A stretch of DNA of 64,000 nucleotides from Daejeonella sp. (lineage in GTDB: Bacteria; Bacteroidota; Bacteroidia; Sphingobacteriales; Sphingobacteriaceae): the NCBI RefSeq assembly GCF_030684675.1, contig NZ_JAUXXZ010000050.1:1-64000 (forward strand), in the 5' to 3' direction. This document shows positions 27,817 to 36,286 of this stretch, in pieces. The notes under the pieces were generated by a model. The model did no database searches and was not told the DNA's origin. It saw only the letters and a list, made by a program, of their open reading frames with translations. How positions within the stretch are numbered: position 1 is the stretch's first letter; the number at the start of each line of letters is the position of its first letter. The position numbers and the translations under genes were made by a program.

Positions 27817-28782
27817 TTAATTTGCCAATCTTCGTCCCATCAAATGCTCCCTCCCCTCAACAGCAAACCTTAACCCCACAAAAATAATCCCCGAAACCAC
27901 AATAAAAATCAAAAAAGACGCTGAACTCCAATTAAAAGATAAAATCAACACATTAACCATTAATTGCACCAGCACAAACATTGCGGATACTCCTAAATGC
28001 GGCCAGCCTTTCACATTAGCCAGGTACTGATAGAAATGACTGCGATGGGCTTCAAAGATATTCTCCTTCCGGATTAGCCTGAAAACAATAGTGCTAACCG
28101 CATCCAAACCATAGAATAATAATAGACCGATATATTTCAAATCTCCACTCTTAATAATAAGAAGCAGAAGGAAAAAGATAATGATAAAAGCCATACTCAC
28201 ACTTCCGACATCCCCAGCAAAGCATTTAGCTTTCCTTCTGAAATTAAAGAAAATGAATACAAGTAAAGATAGAGCGGCGACAATCAGCCATTCACTTAAA
28301 GCGAATGAAATATGAAATTCATTAATAAAAAATAAGCTTAGTACGGTAATAAGGCTATAAGCACCTGTTATTCCATTTATACCGTCCATAAAATTATAGG
28401 CATTGATAGTACCGATAACCAAAATATAAACTGGTATAATAATCCAGACAGAATGAGACATTAAATCTGCCTGCATAAAGAGTAATGGTACAGCAATCAA
28501 ATGAACCAGAAGCCGTATCTTATTGGATAAAGGTCGCATATCGTCATAAAAGCTGACAATGCCAATAAGTAAAAGACCAGAAGTAAAAAGGGGATATTGA
28601 AAGCCACTGAACAGGGCTTGAAGTAAGATAGCTATTGGAAAAATAATACCACCCCCCCGAATCGTTATCCTGGAATGTGAGCTTCGGTGATTCGGCTTGT
28701 CAATTATTTTAAACTGAACCGACAACTTGAAATAAATCAAGAGCAGAAAAGTTAATACAGGCAGATATAAAAGATACAGCAT
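27817..28782 (-). CDS. WecA/WbpL-type polyprenyl-phosphate HexNAc-1-phosphate transferase
   Basis: An integral membrane protein (about ten helices, 321 residues) of the MraY/WecA family that loads a HexNAc-1-phosphate onto undecaprenyl phosphate. Motifs are in order: DKPNHRSSHSR near residue 28, the Asp pair D80-D81 (FYDDMRPL), NAYNFMDGINGI with D133, FAGDVGSVSMAF with D191, and the cytoplasmic loop AHRSHFYQYL. The last three match WbpL-like enzymes that use QuiNAc or FucNAc donors at least as well as WecA. It ends the long minus-strand series, 62 bases after the epimerase/reductase gene, and defines a second initiation system in the window. Confidence 0.9.
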   Translation of the reverse strand: MLYLLYLPVLTFLLLIYFKLSVQFKIIDKPNHRSSHSRITIRGGGIIFPIAILLQALFSGFQYPLFTSGLLLIGIVSFYDDMRPLSNKIRLLVHLIAVPLLFMQADLMSHSVWIIIPVYILVIGTINAYNFMDGINGITGAYSLITVLSLFFINEFHISFALSEWLIVAALSLLVFIFFNFRRKAKCFAGDVGSVSMAFIIIFFLLLLIIKSGDLKYIGLLLFYGLDAVSTIVFRLIRKENIFEAHRSHFYQYLANVKGWPHLGVSAMFVLVQLMVNVLILSFNWSSASFLIFIVVSGIIFVGLRFAVEGREHLMGRRLAN

Positions 28783-28844
28783 AGCTGCAAAGGTTATTTA
28801 ATTCGGGGAATTAAACAAGATGTATTCAGGATATTATATAAATT

Positions 28845-29774
28845 TTAAATAGCTTTTCGAAAGGATTTTATTGTTTTTATGATACCATCTTTAGCAAGAA
28901 CAGTAAATTCTTTCCCCAAGGCATTTTTGATTTTAGAGTTATCAACTATGTAACTCTCCGTTAGTTTATTTAAGCGTTCTGTAGTTAAAGGAAGTTTAAA
29001 TATATCACCCAGCTTTGCTAGAGATCTAATCAATATCGGACTAATTTTCCATAGTTTGGGCTTTATGTTTTCTGCAATAGAAATTAGCTTAATTAACTCA
29101 TTGGTAGAAAGAGGTTCATCATCAGAAACATGATATACTCCAGAAGGAATATCGTCTCGACTAAGTAGTTCACTAATCACAAAACATAGATTCTCAATAC
29201 TCAAAAATGAACGCTTATTATGAAAAGCCGCAAGCGGATATGGTATTCCTTTTGAAACCAATTTATAAAGTAAATTAAGATTCCCTTTGCTTCCAGGCCC
29301 ATGAATCATACATGGGCGAAGGATATAAAATGACTTACCGGTGGGTAATGGCTGGCTCTGGATATACTCCTCTGCCAATAACTTAGATTTACCATAATCT
29401 GTTTGAGGATTAGGAACATCAGTTTCGGTCAGTGATTTGTCGACAAAATCTGCACTAGCTTTTACAGAACTAATAAATATAAATTTTGATGCTTCTGATT
29501 TAATAAACAGGTCAAAAAGCATTTTGGTAAGTTCATAATTAGCAATGTAATACGACAAGGGATCCTCAACATTTTTCAGATCATGTGCTTTACCAGCTAA
29601 ATGAACAATACTAGATATGTTTTTCTCCTTGAGAAGGTTAGTTGTTAAACTATCAAATCTAAGTCCAGATTGCCTAGAAACATGAATAATATTAAAGTCC
29701 TTTCTATCCAAGTAAGAGCTAAGGTTTAATCCCACAAAGCCGGTAGCTCCGGTTAATATAAGATTACGAATCAT
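28845..29774 (-). CDS. SDR-family nucleotide-sugar reductase/epimerase (WbpV/WreQ-like)
   Basis: An extended SDR with the NAD(P) motif LTGATGFVGLNL, active-site FISSVKASA and YGKSK (Tyr-x3-Lys). The divergent substrate region and the sequence SIVHLAGKAHDL match the group that reduces or epimerises UDP-4-keto-6-deoxy-GlcNAc to UDP-QuiNAc or UDP-FucNAc (WbpV, WbpK, WreQ). Its neighbour is the WbpL-type transferase, and a WbpM-type dehydratase lies 4 kb further on, the trio known from Pseudomonas and Rhizobium O-antigen loci. The stop codon lies 62 bases before that transferase. Stereochemistry of the product is not predictable. Confidence 0.78.
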   Translation of the reverse strand: MIRNLILTGATGFVGLNLSSYLDRKDFNIIHVSRQSGLRFDSLTTNLLKEKNISSIVHLAGKAHDLKNVEDPLSYYIANYELTKMLFDLFIKSEASKFIFISSVKASADFVDKSLTETDVPNPQTDYGKSKLLAEEYIQSQPLPTGKSFYILRPCMIHGPGSKGNLNLLYKLVSKGIPYPLAAFHNKRSFLSIENLCFVISELLSRDDIPSGVYHVSDDEPLSTNELIKLISIAENIKPKLWKISPILIRSLAKLGDIFKLPLTTERLNKLTESYIVDNSKIKNALGKEFTVLAKDGIIKTIKSFRKAI

Positions 29775-29777
29775 TAC

Positions 29778-30920
29778 TCAAATATTGCGGTATAAAGTCT
29801 TGAGATTCTGAAATATAACTACATCAGAGAATTTATCAATAGCTAGTTGACGACTGTAACTACCCATACCATTTAGTAAATGCGGATTATTAAGTATATT
29901 TTTTACTGATAATACAATAGCAGAATCAGAACGAGGTTCAACAAGAAATCCATTTTTACTTTCCTCAACTGTAAGATTGCACCCTGGAGTGTCCGCCACG
30001 ATTAATGGAAGACTCATTGAAAGTGCTTCCAGAAGGCCTCTGGGTATACCTTCTCGATAATAACTTGGATATATAAAAACATCAGAAGCCGCCAATAACT
30101 CTCTCACATCACTTCGTTCGCCCAGAAAACAAACATTCTTATTTCCCTCATTTTCAGCAATGTACTTGAGAGTAACATGTCTGGGATTGTTAAGATCTGG
30201 ACCGCCAACGATAAATAACTTAACATTTTCAAACTCCTTGCCAATAGTTGTGAATGCGTTGACTAACTCAACTATACCTTTTTCCCATATTAAACGGGAG
30301 ACACAAATAAAGAGTAAATCAGTTGGGCCTATTTTAAATTTATCTCTTAATTCATCTCGGTTAAAGGTGTCAATATTATAAACCAAGGTGTCAACACCAC
30401 TGCCCTCCACCAACTTAATCTTGGCTTTCAAAAAATTAAAAAATGTCAAGTCCTTCATGTCAGAGGGATTCTGAACAATTGTGGTTTTGGAAAAACAAAT
30501 CAAAAAAAAGTATATTAAATCACTAATCAATCGGTAGGTCCTGAATTTTAGGCTCCTGTTCGAATATGCAATCCCAAGACCTGTAACATGTATTATTGTT
30601 TTTCTTCCCGAAAATAAATTAGCCACAACATTCATCAGATTGGGGAAAAAACGAAAAGAATGGATTATATCGACTTCAGTTTCATGAAAGATTTTTTTAA
30701 ATACACGCAGAACTTGCCAGAATTGTTTGAGCCAGTTTGTATTACGCTTAAGATCATACGTATAAACAATCAAATCAACACCCCGTATGTGATCAGCATA
30801 ACCATCATTTGGAATTAAGATAGAAACTTTAAATCCATCATCAATTAATGACCTTGCATATTTAAGTCGAGATTTGTAAAAATCTAAGCCTGAATTTTCT
30901 ACTAACAGTACCGATTGCAT
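29778..30920 (-). CDS. Glycosyltransferase family 4 (GT-B)
   Basis: A 380-residue GT-B transferase: N-terminal QSVLLVENSGLDFYKSRLKY, a central VTGLGIAYSNRSLKF, and a C-terminal group 1 domain with CVSRLIWEKGIVELVNAF and E-x7-E in REGIPRGLLEAL. This combination resembles the PglA/WbnK/CapM group, which often adds the second sugar onto a HexNAc-type primer. That fits its position three genes from the initiating transferase but is inference. I use the ATG at 30920 rather than the TTG three codons upstream. It ends three bases before the SDR gene. Confidence 0.87.
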   Translation of the reverse strand: MQSVLLVENSGLDFYKSRLKYARSLIDDGFKVSILIPNDGYADHIRGVDLIVYTYDLKRNTNWLKQFWQVLRVFKKIFHETEVDIIHSFRFFPNLMNVVANLFSGRKTIIHVTGLGIAYSNRSLKFRTYRLISDLIYFFLICFSKTTIVQNPSDMKDLTFFNFLKAKIKLVEGSGVDTLVYNIDTFNRDELRDKFKIGPTDLLFICVSRLIWEKGIVELVNAFTTIGKEFENVKLFIVGGPDLNNPRHVTLKYIAENEGNKNVCFLGERSDVRELLAASDVFIYPSYYREGIPRGLLEALSMSLPLIVADTPGCNLTVEESKNGFLVEPRSDSAIVLSVKNILNNPHLLNGMGSYSRQLAIDKFSDVVIFQNLKTLYRNI

Positions 30921-30965
30921 CACTTCCAAATTAACTTAATTCATAAGATCTAAATAAAATTAGGA

Positions 30966-32102
30966 TTAGCTTGAAGTATCTAAGTATAAGTTTCTAAACC
31001 TTTTCATCACATCCACAAACTCATATCTTTGATTAATCCTTTTACGAAGTTTTTCTGAAAAAACAGCCTTTTCCTCATTGGTAAAATTAAGTATTTGTAT
31101 GGAAGCATCTGCCATTTCTCTGTTTTGGCCAGGATTGTAGATTTTACAAATCCCATCAAGAATTATTGGAATCTCACCGACATTTGTTGTAACAACCGGT
31201 AGCCCATAACACATAGCTTCTGCCAAAACATTAGGAAACGCCTCCCCCCTGGATGTTACTAAAAGCAAATCGAGTCCGCACATAACATTCTTCATATCTG
31301 AACGCTGACCAAGCAAGAGGTATTTTTCACTACTCAACTTTGTTTCTATCTGACCTACGAGCTCATGATTTGATTTGTCGCATCCAGAGCCTATAAAAAC
31401 GAAAAGACAATTTTCGTAAACCGCACTAATATAGCTAGATACATCGATGAAGTTATCAAAACCTTTCTGAACGTCATAACGGCCAATAATACCTACAAGC
31501 TTTATTCTAGGTGTGCAATTTATTTCAGAGCGCAGCGCTACCCTCGCAGAATCTGAAAACATCAACTCTTTTGTATTGTAACCATTGGGAATAACTTTTA
31601 TCTTCAATTTATTATAAAAGGCAAACTTCACATGGTTCATCATAGCTACATTTGAACATGAAATTATTTTATGAGGAATATGACTTGACAACAAACCACA
31701 TAATCTAATAAATAGGAAAGTATGAAGTTTATTCTGAGAGATACTTATATTTGACTGTCTTATACTCCAAAATATTCTGGAAACTTTCTCAAAAGAGGCT
31801 GCAGTACCACCAATAAGATCTGAAATATAAAGCCAAGTATGAACAACCTCAGGTTCTATTTCTTGTATCTTTGCTCTAAGTAACCTAAACTGCTTTAAGA
31901 AACCGAACGGATTCCATGTAAAGTTCAAACAATGAACTTTACATCCACTTTCCTTAAATTTATCTAACATTTCGCCTCCGGGAAATAGAAATATTATATG
32001 ACAATCGAACTCCTGGGACATATACTTGCCAAGATTTAGAAGAAAAATTTCGGCTCCCCCTACGGATGGCTTATTGATTATGAAACAAACAGGATTTCCC
32101 AA
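30966..32102 (-). CDS. Glycosyltransferase family 4 (GT-B)
   Basis: A 378-residue GT-B transferase with the donor-loop FIINKPSVGGAEIFLLNLG near the N-terminus, GIIGRYDVQKGFDNFIDV at the start of the C-terminal domain, and E-x7-E as RGEAFPNVLAEAM. The start codon seems to be TTG at 32102, since an in-frame stop lies just upstream and the next Met is at residue 28, beyond the conserved glycine loop. It is 13 bases after the epimerase gene and 45 bases before the next GT4. Sugar specificity is unknown. Confidence 0.86.
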   Translation of the reverse strand: MGNPVCFIINKPSVGGAEIFLLNLGKYMSQEFDCHIIFLFPGGEMLDKFKESGCKVHCLNFTWNPFGFLKQFRLLRAKIQEIEPEVVHTWLYISDLIGGTAASFEKVSRIFWSIRQSNISISQNKLHTFLFIRLCGLLSSHIPHKIISCSNVAMMNHVKFAFYNKLKIKVIPNGYNTKELMFSDSARVALRSEINCTPRIKLVGIIGRYDVQKGFDNFIDVSSYISAVYENCLFVFIGSGCDKSNHELVGQIETKLSSEKYLLLGQRSDMKNVMCGLDLLLVTSRGEAFPNVLAEAMCYGLPVVTTNVGEIPIILDGICKIYNPGQNREMADASIQILNFTNEEKAVFSEKLRKRINQRYEFVDVMKRFRNLYLDTSS

Positions 32103-32115
32103 ACGATTACTTTAA

Positions 32116-33165
32116 TTATTTGTAATAAGACAGATACCATTCAACAAATTTTGCTAGTCCTTCTTCAATACTAACTTGGGGTAAAAAACCAAGATCATCC
32201 TCAATTGCTGAAACATCAGCAAAAGTTGAAACGACGTCTCCAGGTTGTATTGGCAACATATTAATCTTGGCTTTTATCCCAATTTTATTCTCAAGAATTT
32301 TGATAAAGTCAACCAACTTAATTGGATTACTATTCCCAATATTATATATTTTATATGGGGCAGATGAACTCGAAGGTTCTGGATCCAACCCGTTCCAAAG
32401 AACATTTGAAGAAGCAGGATGATTTATTACCTTGGCCACACCCTCAACTATATCGTCTACATATGTAAAATCACGCATCATTTCTCCATAGTTGAACACA
32501 TCAATCGGTTTACCCGCAATTATAGCCTTCGTAAAAAGATATGTAGCCATATCAGGACGACCCCAAGGTCCGTAAACCGTGAAAAATCTCAAACCAGTGG
32601 CTTTCAAGCCAAAAAGATGGCTATAAACGTGCGCCATTAGTTCATTTGACTTTTTACTGGCAGCATATAATGATATTGGATGATTTACTTGATCTGACGC
32701 AGAAAAAGGTATTCGTTGATTTAATCCATAAACACTTGAACTACTTGCGAAAACTAAATTGCGTACATTATATATCCTGCAAGCCTCCAAGATATTTCCG
32801 AAGCCCACAATATTACTATCTATATATGCTTCAGGATTTGTTAAACTATATCTAACCCCAGCTTGTGCCGCGAGATTTACAACGCAATCAAATTTATTAT
32901 CTTTGATCAGATTAAAAAGAAGTTCTTTGTCTACAATATCCCCACAAAGAAATGTTAACAACCCATGTTTATTACTTTTAATGGGCTTTTCAACATCTTG
33001 CTTAAACCATTGAATACCGAGCTCTGACAGCCTATCTATTTTGAGGCTTACATCATAGTATTCGTTAAGATTATCAAAACCATAAACCTCGTTCCCAAGT
33101 TGAATCAGCTTTTTTGTAAGATGAAAACCTATAAAACCTGCAGCACCAGTTATCAATATTTTCAT
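32116..33165 (-). CDS. UDP-glucuronate 4-epimerase-like SDR
   Basis: An extended SDR of 349 residues with MKILITGAAGFIGFHL, the active-site segment FASSSSVYG and YAASKK, and the diagnostic FFTVYGPWGRPDMA of UDP-glucuronate 4-epimerases (LpsL, Cap1J). It would interconvert UDP-GlcA and UDP-GalA in the cytoplasm. No UDP-glucose 6-dehydrogenase is visible in the window other than the WbpO-like enzyme at 62.5 kb, so UDP-GlcA may come from elsewhere. The ATG at 33165 puts the NAD motif at the N-terminus; the open frame extends 19 codons further without a good start. Confidence 0.85.
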   Translation of the reverse strand: MKILITGAAGFIGFHLTKKLIQLGNEVYGFDNLNEYYDVSLKIDRLSELGIQWFKQDVEKPIKSNKHGLLTFLCGDIVDKELLFNLIKDNKFDCVVNLAAQAGVRYSLTNPEAYIDSNIVGFGNILEACRIYNVRNLVFASSSSVYGLNQRIPFSASDQVNHPISLYAASKKSNELMAHVYSHLFGLKATGLRFFTVYGPWGRPDMATYLFTKAIIAGKPIDVFNYGEMMRDFTYVDDIVEGVAKVINHPASSNVLWNGLDPEPSSSSAPYKIYNIGNSNPIKLVDFIKILENKIGIKAKINMLPIQPGDVVSTFADVSAIEDDLGFLPQVSIEEGLAKFVEWYLSYYK

Positions 33166-33270
33166 TAAATGCTTATTTATTGTTTTGATTGCAATAATTG
33201 TTATTATGTTAAGTATGAGCAATAGAATTGCATGATCGTACTTAAGCTCTTATAGCTAGAATGAGCACAG

Positions 33271-34971
33271 TTATATCTCAAAAATCTTTGTAGCTGAACT
33301 GTCAAACTCATTACTATGAGTAATTATGATAACAGTATAACCCAATTCATGATTTAACTCATGTAATAGTTTATGGATTAAAGAAGCATTTTTGGAATCC
33401 AATGCACTTGTCGGTTCATCTAGAAATAAAATTTCCGGCTCTCTGTAAAGAGCTCTAGCAATTCCAATCCTTTGAGCCTGTCCACCTGAAATTGAACCAC
33501 CCTCTTGCGAAAGTGTATTTGAACCGACTTGTTCTTTAATTTCGATCAATTGAGCATTTTTTATTACTAATTCTAGTAGTTCCTGATCCACTTCTGAAGG
33601 TAAAACACCCAGACAAATATTTTCTTCAAGTGAACCCTCTATAATAACTGCTTTCTGGGGCACATAACCCAATTTTGAATGCCAAAATCGTTGATCCATT
33701 TCTCTAAGATCTTTCCCGTCGACAAGAACACGACCACTATCGGGATTGATTAGGCCCATGATTATTTTAACAATAGTCGATTTGCCCTTTCCACTCTTCC
33801 CTTTCAGTAAGACAAAATCTCCCCTTTTTACAGACAAATTATAATTTGAAAATAATTTATGTGAGCCTTTGTAACCGAAACTCACATTCTCTAATTTAAC
33901 CTCCTCTTTAAACAAAGTGTTTGTTATTTTTCTTACTTTGTTAGTTATAGGCTGGCTAACTGATGAAACTTGAAAGACATCATAAAGGACATTGATTTGT
34001 TCCACACTAAATTTCAACTGGGTCAAGGCACTTGATATTCTGGTAAATGATGGTGCAATTCGAAAGATTGATGTCACAACAATGCCTATTGTTGGAATAA
34101 AATTGTCGTTACTTTTTGAATTGATTATTAATATTAAAATCACCACCACAGCGGCGATCTCAATAATCCCCTTAGGAATATTTGCAATCAAATTATTCTT
34201 CACCTGTGCATTTGTGAAAATTTCAGACTGATCTCTTACTCTATTTAAGAAATAACCTCTGATATTATAAAGTTTGATCTCCACATATAGGCTATAAATA
34301 TTTTGCACTTCGGTTATAGTCCGGGAGATAGATTCGAATCGAATCTTGCCAAGGTAAATTATTTGCTTCTTGAAAATATAAAATGGTAATAAGCCGAATA
34401 GGAATACAGAAATAATCAGAATGGTAGATGATACAGGCAGAGTAACAAATATTAACCCAAGAAGTACAAAAACGACTACTGTCTCAGACACAATTGTTAA
34501 AATGGAAAGAAGAGACCCGTATGAAATCTGGCCAACCTGCTCGGCAGTATTTCGTATGAGCTCGGCGCTTTTAACGTTGGTAAAATCCAAAAAGTTAAGG
34601 TTGGTATATTTAAACAATAATTCATTTCTTAACCAGACATCATTTTTAAATATTGCCACATACTGAAAATAGTTAAGAATGGTGATCAAAATGTGCTTAG
34701 CTACCATAAATAAAACTACCAAAGTAGCAATATCCCTTAAAGAAGTTATGTGAAAATTTTTGAGTAGTGTGAAAATCAAATCAATTCCAGTTGTCTTCGA
34801 CTGTCTAGCTCCGCCCCCCGAGATAAGATCATTTGCTAAAAGCGGCATCAAAAGTGCCACTGAGAGCATTTCAAGTAATCCTATAAATAGGATACTCCCC
34901 AAAACGAACGGTAAAAGTCGCTTTGTATGAGGCGAAAGAAGTGTAAACAACTTTCGAATTGGTTGGATCAT
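33271..34971 (-). CDS. ABC transporter, fused permease and ATPase (PglK/MsbA-like flippase)
   Basis: A half-transporter of 566 residues. Six membrane helices occupy roughly residues 15-310. The nucleotide-binding domain has Walker A GKSGKGKSTIVKI, signature SGGQAQRIGIARAL and Walker B EILFLDEPTSALD, with a D-loop and the switch His (ITHS). Relatives export lipid-linked oligosaccharides (PglK, WlaB) or lipid A. As no Wzx-type protein is encoded in the minus-strand series, this is the best candidate to flip its product. It is preceded by a 125-base gap containing a perfect 16-bp hairpin and followed by a 105-base gap, so its expression may differ from the genes upstream. Confidence 0.87.
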   Translation of the reverse strand: MIQPIRKLFTLLSPHTKRLLPFVLGSILFIGLLEMLSVALLMPLLANDLISGGGARQSKTTGIDLIFTLLKNFHITSLRDIATLVVLFMVAKHILITILNYFQYVAIFKNDVWLRNELLFKYTNLNFLDFTNVKSAELIRNTAEQVGQISYGSLLSILTIVSETVVVFVLLGLIFVTLPVSSTILIISVFLFGLLPFYIFKKQIIYLGKIRFESISRTITEVQNIYSLYVEIKLYNIRGYFLNRVRDQSEIFTNAQVKNNLIANIPKGIIEIAAVVVILILIINSKSNDNFIPTIGIVVTSIFRIAPSFTRISSALTQLKFSVEQINVLYDVFQVSSVSQPITNKVRKITNTLFKEEVKLENVSFGYKGSHKLFSNYNLSVKRGDFVLLKGKSGKGKSTIVKIIMGLINPDSGRVLVDGKDLREMDQRFWHSKLGYVPQKAVIIEGSLEENICLGVLPSEVDQELLELVIKNAQLIEIKEQVGSNTLSQEGGSISGGQAQRIGIARALYREPEILFLDEPTSALDSKNASLIHKLLHELNHELGYTVIIITHSNEFDSSATKIFEI

Positions 34972-35035
34972 CTAATTTTTGCTTAATAAAAGAATACTAC
35001 TCTCAGAGAATTTGGGAAATCAGATAGATATTTTT

Positions 35036-35078
35036 GTAAAGGCAGTTAGTTCCAATATTTAAAACTAACTGCCTTTAC
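35036..35078 (-). terminator. Perfect 16-bp hairpin inside the operon (attenuator or processing site)
   Basis: GTAAAGGCAGTTAGTT (35036-35051) and AACTAACTGCCTTTAC (35063-35078) are exact complements around an 11-base AT-rich loop. It lies 18 bases after the stop codon of the aminotransferase gene and 65 bases before the ABC transporter start. On the minus strand it is followed by A residues, not a T-run, so it is not a classic intrinsic terminator. Confidence 0.6.
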
Positions 35079-35096
35079 AGGATACAACCAGATTTT

Positions 35097-36263
35097 CTAT
35101 AGCAAACTAATTGCTGTCGAGATTGATGCTGTAATCTTTTCCAGATCTTTCTCAGACCAATTAACCATTACCGGCAAGGATACTGAACGTGAAAGAAGAG
35201 AGTCAGAAACGGACCATTGGTTTTCATAGTTTTTATAATAACTGGTGTTATTCCATACCTGACTAAAATATTTAGCAAAATGCCACCTCATTGCGTCTGG
35301 AACATTTTTCGTACCTAAACCTTGGGCAGCCAAATTACCAATCAGCTTTTCAGCCAATTTCGGTGACTCAAGATTGAAAATAATTGTATCTGCCAGCTCA
35401 TTTTCATCGGTAATTCTTCGGAATTTAATTTTATCTGTAAAATTGCTTAGCTCGTTTTTTATTATCTTCTTATGATTTCTATTGCTTTCAACAATGTGGG
35501 TAAGTCGTTCGACTTGAATTAAGCCGACAGCAGCCTGTAATTCACTCATACGATAATTGAATCCATAAAAAGACGCTGTGTCTTTCCCTCTCGGCAGAGT
35601 CATATCACAATCATGACCGTGGTCAATGAATTTCATACAGGTAGTTATTAAGTTCTCATTGTTAGATATGATCATTCCACCTTCACCTGTTGTAATTGTT
35701 TTTCCAAAGTCCAAGCTAAATATACCTATATCAGACAATAACCCGGTTGAAACCCCTTTGTAAGTTGCCCCCAAGGCTTCACATGCATCCTCAAGTACCG
35801 GAATGTTATGTTTTTTAGCAATTGCATTAATAGCATCCATTTCTGCCGGATTACCAAGCATATGAACAGGTACTATCAACTTAGTTTTGTCCGTAATAGC
35901 TTCTTCTAAACTTCGTGGAGACATATTATATGTTTCATCAATATCGACCAGTACAGGCTTGGCTCCACATGCAAGAATGGCTTCGACAGTAGCGATAAAT
36001 GTAAAAGCCTGGGTAATAACCTCGTCACCAGCTTTAATACCCAAACATTTCATTGCAATATATTGAGCTGAAGTACCGGAGGTACATGCTGCGGCCTTTC
36101 TGCCACCAAGAGCTTTCGCAAATTTTATTTCAAAATCTCTTACACGGAATATATTGTTTCTGCGGACATCAAAGCCGTGAGCAAATAATACACCGTTACT
36201 TTTGTCGAATACTTCCAAAACTGAATTACGTTCCAGTTGGTCAATTAATTCAAAACCTGGCAT
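35097..36263 (-). CDS. kdnA: PLP aminotransferase, KdnA-like (8-amino-3,8-dideoxy-Kdo family)
   Basis: A DegT/DnrJ/EryC1 aminotransferase of 388 residues. It starts MPGFELIDQLE and continues GVLFAHGFDVRRNNIFRVRDFE, which follows my memory of Shewanella KdnA closely, as do AFTFIATVEAI, VHMLGNPAEMDAI and EDACEALGATYKG. The PLP lysine is in SLDFGKTITTGEGG. KdnA aminates the C8 aldehyde that KdnB makes from Kdo. The next gene upstream encodes an iron-alcohol-dehydrogenase relative, the expected partner. Here the pair sits beside a nonulosonate pathway, so the substrate could be Kdo, a nonulosonate or another ulosonate. Family assignment is firm; substrate is inferred. Confidence 0.75.
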   Translation of the reverse strand: MPGFELIDQLERNSVLEVFDKSNGVLFAHGFDVRRNNIFRVRDFEIKFAKALGGRKAAACTSGTSAQYIAMKCLGIKAGDEVITQAFTFIATVEAILACGAKPVLVDIDETYNMSPRSLEEAITDKTKLIVPVHMLGNPAEMDAINAIAKKHNIPVLEDACEALGATYKGVSTGLLSDIGIFSLDFGKTITTGEGGMIISNNENLITTCMKFIDHGHDCDMTLPRGKDTASFYGFNYRMSELQAAVGLIQVERLTHIVESNRNHKKIIKNELSNFTDKIKFRRITDENELADTIIFNLESPKLAEKLIGNLAAQGLGTKNVPDAMRWHFAKYFSQVWNNTSYYKNYENQWSVSDSLLSRSVSLPVMVNWSEKDLEKITASISTAISLL

Positions 36264-36286
36264 TTTTTTTCTTTTTAGTGTGAATA

